DNA of 44,869 nt from an uncultured Clostridia bacterium (GCA_947627495.1 CANQWH010000004.1:1-44869), one strand, 5' to 3'. Counted from the first letter of the stretch, positions 7,487 to 15,551 are shown. Notes: a model not told the origin generated them from the sequence alone. Program-made: numbers and translations.

Positions 7487-8479
7487 TTAATATAAATAAT
7501 ATTGTGGATTTAATCTTGAACCGTTTGCTCTTATTTCTAAGTGTAAATGGTTTCCTGATGAGTTTCCTGTTGTTCCAACTGCTCCTATTACTTCTCCTTG
7601 TTCAACATATTGACCGGCACTTACATATAATGCACTACAATGTCCATATAGTGTTTGCACTCCATTTTCATGTGATATTATAATATGATTTCCATATCCA
7701 ACATTTGACCAACCTGATACTACTACTGTTCCTGCTGCTGCTGCATGTATTGGTGTTCCTGCTGGTGCTGCTATATCTAATCCACCATGGTTTCCACTAC
7801 TTCTTTGACCAAATCTTGATGTTATTGTATATCCTGATGCTATTGGTTTTATTAAATCAATTCCTAAATCTACCTTTGCGCTAGCTATTGTGTATGAATA
7901 ATAGTTAGAATATGTTGGTACATAGACTGGTTTCTTTTCATATAAAGCTTCAACTACTTCATCTTGTGCTGTAAATGTTTGCTGTTCTGTATTATAAATT
8001 TCTGTATATGCAACATCTTTTATATTATTACTATCTTTTTCTTTTAATTTATCAATTATTGCTTCTGCATCTTCTTTTGTAGGAACATAATATTTTGTTT
8101 CATCTTTTAGTAATATAGCATAATAGTTATAATATGTTGTTCCAAGTTGTTTTATTTTTGAAAGTATTTCTTCACTATTGTCTATGTTTTGTCTTTTTAC
8201 AAAACATAATGAATATTCTGGTAGTGTTTCTATATCAATAAATGCAATGTTTTCCGTTTGTATCCCTTTCATATATTCGTTTACTTCTTTTTGTACTTTG
8301 TTTTTGTCGTCTGTATATCCTATAAATTCTCCATTTAATGTTACGGAATATGTTGGTTTATAAAATATTGATATTATTCCTACTATTATTATTGCTGGTA
8401 TTACTATCATTAGTACAATTTTTAATGAACTTCTTATGTGTACAAATATGTTTTTAATACTTTTTAAAATTTTAAACAC
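7487..8479 (-). CDS. Membrane-anchored M23 family metallopeptidase
   Basis: Probable cell-wall endopeptidase of about 330 residues. An N-terminal membrane helix (about 20-40) anchors it; a mixed region (about 45-200) with VTLNGEFIGY- and YYVPTKEDAEAI-like repeats follows; the C-terminal LytM/M23 domain has the zinc ligands of the HGGLD motif and HLHLE plus the intervening LYGHCSALYV. All catalytic residues look intact. The start is unclear: GTG 8479 lies inside the only ribosome-binding-like sequence (GAGGTG), and the codon with correct spacing is an ATT three codons later. Neighbouring coat protein genes make a sporulation or growth role both possible. Confidence 0.9.
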   Translation of the reverse strand: MFKILKSIKNIFVHIRSSLKIVLMIVIPAIIIVGIISIFYKPTYSVTLNGEFIGYTDDKNKVQKEVNEYMKGIQTENIAFIDIETLPEYSLCFVKRQNIDNSEEILSKIKQLGTTYYNYYAILLKDETKYYVPTKEDAEAIIDKLKEKDSNNIKDVAYTEIYNTEQQTFTAQDEVVEALYEKKPVYVPTYSNYYSYTIASAKVDLGIDLIKPIASGYTITSRFGQRSSGNHGGLDIAAPAGTPIHAAAAGTVVVSGWSNVGYGNHIIISHENGVQTLYGHCSALYVSAGQYVEQGEVIGAVGTTGNSSGNHLHLEIRANGSRLNPQYYLY

Positions 8480-8657
8480 CTCGCATTTTTTTACCTATAT
8501 AATTTTACCTTTTTTTGGTTTGATTGGCAAATTTTAAAATTCTCTTTTTCTTTATTATATGTACTGTATTTGTTGTTTGTTCTCTTCTTTGCTCACTATT
8601 ACTCGTTTTTTCTCTCTATTTCATTTTGATTGCAACTTTTTTACATTATACTAATAA
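8480..8657. other. Intergenic leader of the M23 gene
   Basis: About 180 bases between the M23 peptidase start and the coat protein terminator. I see AT-rich sequence with a stray TATAAT-like hexamer on the minus strand but no well-matched -35, no reading frame, and no stable hairpin. Confidence 0.4.
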
Positions 8658-8692
8658 GGACTCCTTAGATTTTTCTTCAATCTAAGAAGTCC
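8658..8692 (-). terminator. Terminator after the coat protein genes
   Basis: A stem with GGACT-x-CTTAGATT / AATCTAAG-x-AGTCC arms and a short A-rich loop on the minus strand, followed by TTATTAG. It begins 13 bases after the stop at 8705. The sequence TCCGTAAG overlaps its edge. Confidence 0.7.
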
Positions 8693-8704
8693 GTAAGCTT
8701 GTAT

Positions 8705-8950
8705 CTATTTAGATACTTCATTTTTTACTTTATCTACTTCTGTTTGTGGTGCTTGACCAGCTGGTGTGTAATATCCTTTTAATTGTGCCACTTTAAATAA
8801 TTCGTATTGAAATGTTTCATCATTATTTCTTATTTGTTGTATTGTTTGTCTTAATTGCATATTTTCTGCTTCTGATATTACTCCTTGATAAGTTGTAAGT
8901 CCAGCCTTTGTACTTTCTAATATGTCATTAACCATGTACTTTTCTTCCAT
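8705..8950 (-). CDS. CotF-family spore coat protein
   Basis: An 81-residue helical protein of the coat F family. The segment YMVNDILESTKAGLTTYQG followed by QLRQTIQQIRNNDETFQYEL and KGYYTPAGQA is the characteristic family pattern: a ferritin-like helical hairpin and a short Pro/Gly tail. Expected to be made in the mother cell and deposited on the spore coat. Strong ribosome binding site (GGAGG) before the ATG. It is second in a two-gene operon with another small coat-like protein, 20 bases downstream of it. Confidence 0.85.
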   Translation of the reverse strand: MEEKYMVNDILESTKAGLTTYQGVISEAENMQLRQTIQQIRNNDETFQYELFKVAQLKGYYTPAGQAPQTEVDKVKNEVSK

Positions 8951-8970
8951 AATCTATCCTCCATTCTAAT

Positions 8971-9156
8971 TTAGTTTAAAAATGTTAATAATTTTTGTTT
9001 AGTGTTTAATGAATCTTGTGCAGCTTTTGTAAACATTTGCTTTATTTGTGGGTCAACACATTGTGATGCGTATGTGTTTAATTTTTGATATGTTGTGTCT
9101 TGTGAGCCTATTAAGTGTCTTAGGTTCTGTAATTCTACTTGACTTAAATTTGCCAT
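8971..9156 (-). CDS. Small CotF-like coat-associated protein
   Basis: A 61-residue protein opening MANLSQVELQNLRHLIGSQD and ending KQKLLTFLN. It is all helical and resembles the N-terminal half of coat F-type proteins; genes of this kind commonly sit next to a CotF gene, as here. Good ribosome binding site (AGGAAGGATGAGGG). Probably co-transcribed with the coat protein gene at 8705-8950. A direct structural role in the spore is inferred from the pairing. Confidence 0.72.
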   Translation of the reverse strand: MANLSQVELQNLRHLIGSQDTTYQKLNTYASQCVDPQIKQMFTKAAQDSLNTKQKLLTFLN

Positions 9157-9248
9157 TTTCCCTCATCCTTCCTCTATTTTTATTTTACATATATATTATG
9201 AACAGAAACTTCATTTTTATACAAGTTTGAAAATTTTTGACAAACTTT

Positions 9249-9279
9249 AACCGCTAGTAAATTGTACATACTAGCGGTT
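9249..9279. terminator. Terminator after pcrA
   Basis: AACCGCTAGTA / TACTAGCGGTT, an 11-bp perfect stem with a 9-base loop. It lies 15 bases beyond the frame-corrected pcrA stop (9294), which supports that stop as the original end of the gene. The better T-run is on the plus strand, so it may act in both directions. Confidence 0.7.
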
Positions 9280-9293
9280 ATATTTTTTGATAT

Positions 9294-9399
9294 TTATTCT
9301 CTAATTTCTAAATTTGCATATTTTGCCATTAGTCTTTTATGACCAGCTTTTTCAAATGATATATCTAGTTTCAAGTCGTCTCCTTCTTCTGCTATTCCG
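9294..9399 (-). other. Out-of-frame 3' end of pcrA
   Basis: After the extra base near 9399, the minus strand still encodes the expected PcrA C-terminus in another frame: GIAEEGDDLKLDISFEKAG then HKRLMAKYANLEIRE and TAA at 9296-9294. This tail is the conserved C-terminal RNA-polymerase-interacting domain of PcrA. The in-frame reading gives instead an Arg-rich unrelated tail ending at 9352. Confidence 0.85.
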
Positions 9400-11568
9400 T
9401 GTTATTACTCCTTCTCCAAATTTTTTATGATATATAGATTGTCCTTCTTTGTATTGTGATAAATCTACATCTACTGTCTTAGCTGCTGTTATGTTGTTTA
9501 AGAAACTTTCTGCTGTTCTAAATCCAAATTGTTTTTTTGGTTCTCCCATGTTACTTTCTGAAATTACATATGATGTTACTTTGTTATTAAATCTATTTCC
9601 ATATGTCCATTCTTGCTCATCTTTTACTTTTACTGGTTTAACTATTTCTTCTGCTCCATCTAATAATTCTTTTGGAATTTCTTCTATAAATCTTGATATT
9701 TTATTACAGCTTGTTGAACCAAATATTGTTCTTTGTTTTGCACATGTTAGATATAGTTTTTCTTTTGCTCTTGTTATTCCTACATAACATAAACGCCTTT
9801 CTTCTTCTAATTCTCTCTGTTCTCCTATTGACCTGTAGCTTGGAAATAACCCTTCTTCCATTCCTATTAAAAATACTACTGGAAATTCTAGTCCTTTTGC
9901 ACTATGTAAGGTCATTAATGTTACTGAATCTTCTGATTCTTCCATTCCATCTATGTCACTTGATAATGTTATACTTTCTAAAAATTCTGCTAAATTATTT
10001 TCTGCACTTTCTTCTTCAAATTCCATTGCAACTGTTAGAAATTCGTCTAAGTTTTCTATTCTGCTTTCAGCTTGTGCTGTATTTTCTAGTTCTAATGCTT
10101 TTGTATAGCCTGTTTTGCTTAATGTTTCTTTTAAAAGTTCTGATACTGGTATTATGTCTTTTTTACTTATTAATTCTTCCATTGTTTGTATGAATTTTCT
10201 TGAATTTAAATAAACTTTATTTAGTCCATATTCTTCTGCGTGTTTTATTATTTCATACATTGATTTTCCATTTGCAACTGCTATGGTTTCAATTTTTTCC
10301 ATGCTAGTTTGTCCTATACCTCTTTTAGGTTCATTAATTATTCTTTGCAAACTTAAATTATCTGCTGGATTATGTATTAATCTTAAGTATGCTATTGCAT
10401 CTTTTATTTCTTTTCTATCATAGAATTTTAGCCCACCTATCATTTTATATGGTATGTCTTCTCTTCTTAATATATCCTCTATACTACGTGACTGTGCATT
10501 CATTCTATATAGCACCGTGAAGTCTGAATATTTATAATATTCTTCTCTTCTTAATTTGTTTATTTGTTCTACAATAAAACTTCCTTCTTCATATTCATTG
10601 TCTAATCTTGCAACTGTTGGAAGTTCTCCACCTTCTTTGGCTGTCCATAAATTTTTCTCGTATTTTTTTTCATTGTGTTTTATAACCGCATTTGCTGCAT
10701 CTAATATTGCTTTACTAGATCTATAGTTTTGCTCTAGTTTTATAATTTTTGTTCCTGGAAAGTCTTTTTCAAAATTTAATATATTTGTTATATCTGCTCC
10801 TCTAAATGAGTATATTCCTTGATCATTGTCCCCTACAACTGTTATGTTTCCATATCTTCCAGAAAGTAATGTTATTAATGTGAATTGTGCTTTGTTTGTG
10901 TCTTGATACTCATCTACTAATACATATTGGAATTTTTCTGAATAGTATTCTAATACATCTGGATTTTCTGTAAGTATTTGAATAGTTAAATTTATTATAT
11001 CATCAAAGTCTAAAGCATTATTTTCTTTTAATTTTCTTTGATATATATCATATACTTGGGCTATTTTTTGCTTTCTTATTTCACCATTTGTTCTTAAGTT
11101 ATATTGCATTGGTGTAAGCATTTCGTTTTTGCTATTACTTATTTCTGCTAAAACGCTTCTTTCCGTAAATATTTTATCATCTAAATTTAGTTGTTTTATG
11201 CATTGTTTTACTAATGTTTTTTGGTCTGATGAATCAAATATTACAAAGTCTGAGTTAAATCCAATTCTATCAATATATCTTCTTAGTATTTTTACGCAGA
11301 TTGAGTGGAATGTTCCTACCCACATATTGTTTGCGTTTTCTCCTATTAATTTTGTTATTCTTTCTTTCATTTCGTTTGCTGCTTTATTTGTAAATGTTAT
11401 TGCAAGTATATTCCATGGTTTGATGCATTTTTCTTCTATTAGATATGCTATTTTATGTGTTAATACTTTTGTTTTGCCACTTCCTGCTCCTGCAATTACT
11501 AGGCATGGGCCATCTGTTTGTAGTACCGCTTCTTTTTGCTCCTTATTTAATCCTTCTAATAAATCCAT
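9352..11568 (-). CDS. pcrA: ATP-dependent DNA helicase PcrA (C-terminus frameshifted)
   Basis: Superfamily 1A 3'-5' helicase used in repair, plasmid replication and removing transcription complexes. The 738-residue frame has Q motif and Walker A AGAGSGKT (26-33), the DEYQDTN Walker B region, GDNDQGIYSFRGA, LEQNYRSS and VTLMTLHSAKGLEFP: the full set of UvrD motifs. The last 17 codons (RNSRRRRRLETRYII) do not belong: one extra base near 9399 shifts the frame, and the correct tail continues to 9294. The helicase core is unaffected, but loss of the C-terminal domain should weaken RNA polymerase binding if the shift is real. ATG 11568 has an AAGGATG ribosome binding site. Confidence 0.95.
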   Translation of the reverse strand: MDLLEGLNKEQKEAVLQTDGPCLVIAGAGSGKTKVLTHKIAYLIEEKCIKPWNILAITFTNKAANEMKERITKLIGENANNMWVGTFHSICVKILRRYIDRIGFNSDFVIFDSSDQKTLVKQCIKQLNLDDKIFTERSVLAEISNSKNEMLTPMQYNLRTNGEIRKQKIAQVYDIYQRKLKENNALDFDDIINLTIQILTENPDVLEYYSEKFQYVLVDEYQDTNKAQFTLITLLSGRYGNITVVGDNDQGIYSFRGADITNILNFEKDFPGTKIIKLEQNYRSSKAILDAANAVIKHNEKKYEKNLWTAKEGGELPTVARLDNEYEEGSFIVEQINKLRREEYYKYSDFTVLYRMNAQSRSIEDILRREDIPYKMIGGLKFYDRKEIKDAIAYLRLIHNPADNLSLQRIINEPKRGIGQTSMEKIETIAVANGKSMYEIIKHAEEYGLNKVYLNSRKFIQTMEELISKKDIIPVSELLKETLSKTGYTKALELENTAQAESRIENLDEFLTVAMEFEEESAENNLAEFLESITLSSDIDGMEESEDSVTLMTLHSAKGLEFPVVFLIGMEEGLFPSYRSIGEQRELEEERRLCYVGITRAKEKLYLTCAKQRTIFGSTSCNKISRFIEEIPKELLDGAEEIVKPVKVKDEQEWTYGNRFNNKVTSYVISESNMGEPKKQFGFRTAESFLNNITAAKTVDVDLSQYKEGQSIYHKKFGEGVITRNSRRRRRLETRYII

Positions 11569-11631
11569 TAATTTTTCATCCTTGTTTAAATATATTTAGG
11601 TTGTTTCTAGGTATCCTATAAACCATTTTTT

Positions 11632-12081
11632 CTATATTTTTTCAATTATTTTTTTTAAACATTCATTAATTTCTTTTGCACATTTTTCATATATCTCATA
11701 ACTACAGCCCCAAGGGTCGTTTATATCTAAATCATTTTTTGGATAGCCTGCATATTCTTTCATTGTAAATACTTTCCCTTCTAAATTTGGATACATGTTT
11801 AATACATTATTTTTATGTGATGTTGTTGCACATAGTATAACATCCATTTGTTCTATTGGAGAATCTTCAATATATGTTGCTCTATGTTCTGTTAAATCTA
11901 TATTATATATTGTTTTTAATACTTGAATTGCTTCATAAGTAGATCGTTCTCCACTTCTTGCAAATAATCCACAAGAATATACTTCTACTTCTTTATTTTT
12001 TTCTTTTGCCTTTTGCTTAAGCATCACATGTGCCATTGCACTTCTGCATATATTTCCTGTGCATATAAACATTATTTTCAT
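11632..12081 (-). CDS. Low-molecular-weight protein-tyrosine phosphatase
   Basis: A 149-residue cytoplasmic phosphatase. The P-loop CTGNICRS (7-14) holds the nucleophilic C7 and R13; the general acid is D122 in the DPWG motif. Related arginine phosphatases (YwlE) have Thr at the fifth loop position; Ile here (I11) points to phosphotyrosine as substrate. No kinase or capsule gene is nearby. It stands between pdp and pcrA; a short ATTC-type inverted repeat (near 12124-12152) may end the pdp transcript before it. Weak ribosome binding site (GAAAGGA). Confidence 0.88.
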   Translation of the reverse strand: MKIMFICTGNICRSAMAHVMLKQKAKEKNKEVEVYSCGLFARSGERSTYEAIQVLKTIYNIDLTEHRATYIEDSPIEQMDVILCATTSHKNNVLNMYPNLEGKVFTMKEYAGYPKNDLDINDPWGCSYEIYEKCAKEINECLKKIIEKI

Positions 12082-12159
12082 ATTATATTTATTCCTTTCT
12101 TGTACTAGTCAATTATTTTACATCGAATAGATACGAATTTTTTATCTATTCATATATTT

Positions 12160-13461
12160 TTATACTATACCTAATATATATTCTGGTTCTTTTACAGCAT
12201 TTTCTGTTATTTGGTATGCTTGCTTTATATCTTCTACTGCTTGTTTTCCTTTTTCTTCATCATTTGCATGAATATATGCTAATACCTCGCCTTTTTCAAC
12301 TTTATCTGATATTTTCTTTTCTATCCATATTCCTACTGTATAATCTATACTGTCCTCTTTTTTTATTCTTCCTGCTCCTAAATTTACTGATGTTACTCCA
12401 ACTTTTTCAGCATCTAATTTTTCTACATATCCTGTTCTTTCAGAAATAACAGGTAAAATATATTTTGCTTTTGAGAATTTTTCTGGATTTTTTATATATT
12501 CTATGTCTCCATTTTGATTTTCTACTAATTCCAAAAATTTTTCGTATGCTTTTCCATTTTCTATATTTTCTAATATTTTTTTCTTATTTTCTTCTATATT
12601 CTCTCCATTACCTGCTAATTTTATTATATAACTTCCTATTTCTAAAATTATTGATTTTATATCTTTTGGCATATTGCCTTTTAAACATTCTATTGTTTCT
12701 ATTATTTCTAGTGTGTTTCCAACTGCTTTTCCAACCGGTTCATCCATATTTGTAAGCACACATATTGTTTCTCTATTTGCTAAGTTTCCTATGTTTTTCA
12801 TTATTTTTGATATTTCTATTGCTTCTTCCTTTGTTTTCATAAATGCACCACTACCAACAGTAACATCTAATACTATTTTTTCTGCCCCTGCTGCTATTTT
12901 TTTGCTCATTATGCTTGAAGCAATTAATGGCTTACTTTCTACACATGCAATGCTATCTCTTAATGCATATAATTTTTTATCTGCTGGAGCTAGATTGGCT
13001 GTTTGAGTAATCAAACTTATTCCAATTTTTTTTACATTTTGTATGAATTTATCCATTTCTATTACAGTGTTATATCCTGGTATTGATTCTAACTTATCAG
13101 CTGTTCCTCCTGTGAATCCTAACCCCCTACCGGACATTTTAGCAACTGGAATTCCAAGTGACGCAATAATTGGCATCAATACTATTGTTATTTTATCTCC
13201 TACTCCTCCTGTGCTATGCTTATCAACTACAGTTTTTCCTATACTTGATAAGTCTAATATCTTCCCAGAATGTGCCATTTGAAGTGTTAATTCTGTCGTT
13301 TCTTCATCTGTCATACCATTTAAATATATTGCCATTACTAATGCCGCTGCTTGATAGTCTGTTATATTTCCTTCTACATATTCTTCTACAAAATATTTTA
13401 TTTCTTCTTTTTCTAATTGCTGTTTATCTCTTTTTTTAGCTATTATTTGTTGTATATTCAA
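12160..13461 (-). CDS. pdp: Pyrimidine-nucleoside/thymidine phosphorylase
   Basis: Nucleoside phosphorylase of 433 residues that splits thymidine, and in the Firmicutes type also uridine, to base and sugar 1-phosphate, feeding nucleoside salvage. The phosphate-binding signature KHSTGGVGD (81-89), the MSGRGLGFTGGTADKLE motif, and the C-terminal domain (GYVEKLDAEKVG, then LGAGRIKKEDSIDYTVG) are present and length fits the family. Read downstream of rnhB with a 12-base gap, so it is the last gene of the prepilin-like/rnhB/pdp operon. Confidence 0.93.
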   Translation of the reverse strand: MNIQQIIAKKRDKQQLEKEEIKYFVEEYVEGNITDYQAAALVMAIYLNGMTDEETTELTLQMAHSGKILDLSSIGKTVVDKHSTGGVGDKITIVLMPIIASLGIPVAKMSGRGLGFTGGTADKLESIPGYNTVIEMDKFIQNVKKIGISLITQTANLAPADKKLYALRDSIACVESKPLIASSIMSKKIAAGAEKIVLDVTVGSGAFMKTKEEAIEISKIMKNIGNLANRETICVLTNMDEPVGKAVGNTLEIIETIECLKGNMPKDIKSIILEIGSYIIKLAGNGENIEENKKKILENIENGKAYEKFLELVENQNGDIEYIKNPEKFSKAKYILPVISERTGYVEKLDAEKVGVTSVNLGAGRIKKEDSIDYTVGIWIEKKISDKVEKGEVLAYIHANDEEKGKQAVEDIKQAYQITENAVKEPEYILGIV

Positions 13462-13473
13462 TATTCCTCACCT

Positions 13474-14097
13474 CTATATGTTTTTTATGAAGCTTTTTCT
13501 ATGTATTGGACATGGTCCATATTCTCTTATTGCTTGCATATGTTTTGCTGTGCCATATCCTTTATGTGCAATAAATCCATACTGTGGGTATATTTCATCA
13601 TACTCTCTCATAATTCTATCTCTTGTAACTTTTGCTATAATTGATGCCGCTGAAATGCTATAAATTTTTGCATCTCCTTTTATTATGGATGTATATGGTA
13701 TTTTGCATGTATCTATGTGTTCTAATGCATCTACTAATATTCTTTCTGGCTTTATTTTCAAATTTGTTATTGCCATTGTTAAGGCTTTTTTGGTTGCGTT
13801 TAGAATATTTATTTCGTCTATCTCATTTTGGTCTACTATTCCTACTGCCCAGTCTATTGCTTCATTAGTTATTTGTTCATACAATAATTCTCTCTTTTTT
13901 TCTGATACTTTTTTTGAATCATTAACTCCTTCTATAAATGACTCTGGTTTCATTATAGCTATTCCTACAACTACTGGACCAGCAAGAGGTCCACGTCCTG
14001 CTTCATCAATTCCTGCTACATATTTTAAACCATCTTTATATAGTTTTGTTTCATACTCTTTTAATTTGGTTAATCTTTCTATTTCTTTTTCTTTCAT
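13474..14097 (-). CDS. rnhB: Ribonuclease HII
   Basis: Cleaves RNA in RNA-DNA hybrids and excises misinserted ribonucleotides. In 207 residues the active-site acids are D31 and E32 (GIDEAGRGPLAGP), D123 (RILVDALEH) and D142, with the ISAASIIAKVTRDR helix following. Family length is normal. It lies 14 bases after the prepilin-like gene and 12 bases before pdp, so all three are probably one transcript from the promoter at 14599-14627. Confidence 0.95.
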   Translation of the reverse strand: MKEKEIERLTKLKEYETKLYKDGLKYVAGIDEAGRGPLAGPVVVGIAIMKPESFIEGVNDSKKVSEKKRELLYEQITNEAIDWAVGIVDQNEIDEINILNATKKALTMAITNLKIKPERILVDALEHIDTCKIPYTSIIKGDAKIYSISAASIIAKVTRDRIMREYDEIYPQYGFIAHKGYGTAKHMQAIREYGPCPIHRKSFIKNI

Positions 14098-14111
14098 TTT
14101 TTCTTCTTTCT

Positions 14112-14564
14112 TTATTCTATTTCTGATAGTTTGTATTTTCCATCTACTCCTAATGAATAGAATACTTCACCTGAATTATAATCTACTACAAAAAATTTTG
14201 TTTCGTTTATTTCTACATCATTTACGCCATGTTTTTGTAGTTCTTCTTTATTTAGTATGTATAGATTAGCATTTTCTTGCGTTTGTAAACTTTCTTTTAA
14301 TTTTTCTGAAATATTATATCCTGTTGTGTTTTCTTCTAAATTTAAATTTGTTCCCTCTAAAGGATTATTTTCTTCATCTACTATGTGTTTATTCTGTATG
14401 TTTGTAATTACTGTTTGTATTGCTAGCATTGTTGCTTTTGTATCTTCTACTTCTTGTTTGTTTATATATTGTTTTGCATATTGCAGTCCCGCAAATATAA
14501 TTATTCCTACGGCTACTATTATTATAACCAAGGCAACAATTGTGAGACCTGATTCTTTTTTCAT
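14112..14564 (-). CDS. Prepilin-like membrane protein
   Basis: A 150-residue protein whose N-terminus MKKESG/LTIVALVIIIVAVG has the shape of a type IV prepilin: short basic leader, Gly, then a hydrophobic helix. The usual Glu at +5 is replaced by Ala, a form common in Clostridia (the G-x-T-x-x-A-L-V pattern). The rest is a soluble domain ending with FFVVDYNSGEVFYSLGVDGK, reminiscent of pseudopilins. No prepilin peptidase, assembly ATPase or other pilus gene is in the window. Good ribosome binding site (GAAAGGAATGTGAG). First gene of an operon with rnhB and pdp. Function unknown. Confidence 0.78.
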   Translation of the reverse strand: MKKESGLTIVALVIIIVAVGIIIFAGLQYAKQYINKQEVEDTKATMLAIQTVITNIQNKHIVDEENNPLEGTNLNLEENTTGYNISEKLKESLQTQENANLYILNKEELQKHGVNDVEINETKFFVVDYNSGEVFYSLGVDGKYKLSEIE

Positions 14565-14598
14565 TTTTACTCACATTCCTTTCAAAAATTCTTATTAT

Positions 14599-14627
14599 AT
14601 TATATATGTATATTCCATTTTTTTCAA
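14599..14627 (-). promoter_or_regulatory. Sigma-A promoter of the prepilin-like/rnhB/pdp operon
   Basis: On the minus strand, -35 TTGAAA (14627-14622), 17-base spacer, and -10 TATAAT (14604-14599), 35 bases before the ATG at 14564. Confidence 0.75.
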
Positions 14628-14668
14628 TACAGTTTTTTAAATATTTTTTATTCAAGTTAGCATTCCTA

Positions 14669-14700
14669 AAAAAATAAAGTCCTTTATGACTTTATTTTTT
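14669..14700 (-). terminator. Terminator overlapping the higA stop codon
   Basis: AAAAAATAAAGTC / GACTTTATTTTTT, 13 bp with a 6-base loop. The higA stop codon (14694-14692) lies inside the stem, so translation and termination are closely spaced. Confidence 0.8.
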
Positions 14701-14973
14701 CAATGGTACTATTTTTAGAGTACAACCAACCGCTTCCAATATTCTAAATAATGTATCCGTGTTTGGTGATTGCTTTCCACTTTCAAATCTTGCTATTGCT
14801 GACTGCTTTATCCCTGTTTTTTGGCTTAATTGTTCTTGTGTCATATTCGCTTTTTTCCTTGCTTCGATTATTGCTTTTAATAATTGGGTTTCAAAATTTA
14901 TTCTTGCCTCTTCTTCTGGTGTCAAATTCAATTCTTTTTCAAATTCTTCCCAAGTTTCAAATTTTTCACTCAT
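14692..14973 (-). CDS. higA: HigA-like antitoxin, XRE family
   Basis: A 93-residue protein with a leading helical segment and a helix-turn-helix at about 43-85 (MTQEQLSQKTGIKQSAIARFES). It would bind the toxin encoded just upstream and repress the shared promoter. Its ATG overlaps the toxin stop by four bases (ATGA at 14973-14970), so the two are translationally coupled in the toxin-first order typical of higBA. A 32-bp terminator covers its stop codon. Confidence 0.88.
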   Translation of the reverse strand: MSEKFETWEEFEKELNLTPEEEARINFETQLLKAIIEARKKANMTQEQLSQKTGIKQSAIARFESGKQSPNTDTLFRILEAVGCTLKIVPLKK

Positions 14974-15329
14974 TTTTCACCACTCCTTTTTTTATAATCT
15001 TCTAATAACCTTTTCGCTTTTTCTATTTCTCTTTTTGGTGTCTTTTGTGTTTGTTTCATAAATACACTTAACAATATTAATTTATTATTACACATGCTTG
15101 CAAATAATATTCTATCTCTTAATGGTCGTAATTCCCATATCTCGCCATCAAGGTGTTTTATATAAGGTTCTCCAATAGTTAATCCATCACTTTGCAATAT
15201 TCTAATATATGACATTATTTTTTCAAACTTTATTCTACAATCTTTATTATTTTTACTTTTCAATTCATTGATATATTGTTTAATCTCACTATAACCATTC
15301 TTATCTTTATATATTATTATTTCATACAC
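14970..15329 (-). CDS. higB: HigB/RelE-superfamily toxin
   Basis: Probable ribosome-dependent mRNA endonuclease of 119 residues from GTG 15329. Signatures of the phage-derived Gp49/HigB group are present: a central IGEPYIKHLDGEIWELRPL block, then RILFASMCNNKLILLSVFMK and the C-terminal KTPKREIEKAKRLLEDY helix. The frame continues upstream without a stop, but the AGGAGGA site at 15341-15347 sets GTG 15329 as start. Transcribed from the promoter at 15358-15386, which overlaps an operator palindrome. Confidence 0.88.
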   Translation of the reverse strand: MYEIIIYKDKNGYSEIKQYINELKSKNNKDCRIKFEKIMSYIRILQSDGLTIGEPYIKHLDGEIWELRPLRDRILFASMCNNKLILLSVFMKQTQKTPKREIEKAKRLLEDYKKRSGEK

Positions 15330-15357
15330 TACTTCTTTGTTCCTCCTAATATATAAT

Positions 15358-15386
15358 ATTATAACATTTTTGTTATAATCAGTCAA
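15358..15386 (-). promoter_or_regulatory. higBA promoter with operator palindrome
   Basis: On the minus strand, -35 TTGACT (15386-15381), 17-base spacer, -10 TATAAT (15363-15358). The inverted repeat ATTATAAC (15358-15365) / GTTATAAT (15372-15379) covers the -10 and most of the spacer, the expected place for the antitoxin to bind. Confidence 0.75.
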
Positions 15387-15551
15387 TATGAAAACAAAAC
15401 AAAGTAATATAAAATATGCCAGAAAAGTTAAACATTTTATAAATTTATGTTAATTTTCTGCCAGTCGGAGGCAAAATTTTGCCTCCTTTTTAATTTTTTT
15501 TTAAGTTTTCCCTTGTATTATTTTAAATGTAATATATAATATATTTTGCAA
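15387..15551 (+). other. Intergenic DNA with a plus-strand terminator
   Basis: The stretch between higB and htrA (309 bases in all). A perfect 10-bp palindrome GGAGGCAAAA / TTTTGCCTCC at 15467-15486 is followed by T4 and later T9, a terminator for plus-strand RNA. Before it lies a looser repeat CAGAAAA...TTTTCTG (15420-15460). No plus-strand gene precedes it; a tiny frame from ATG 15388 (21 codons) has no ribosome binding site. Confidence 0.45.
15467..15490 (+). terminator. Orphan plus-strand terminator
   Basis: GGAGGCAAAATTTTGCCTCC followed by a T-rich tail. It may insulate htrA from antisense transcripts of the higBA region or end an unrecognised small RNA. Confidence 0.7.

Noticed and set aside
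13685..14269. A 194-codon plus-strand frame opposite rnhB and the prepilin-like gene
   Set aside because: Shadow of two real minus-strand genes; Ser/Leu/Phe-rich, no ribosome binding site.
15388..15453. A 21-codon basic peptide frame on the plus strand between higB and htrA
   Set aside because: No ribosome binding site and no promoter with both elements; the terminator after it does not need a coding gene.
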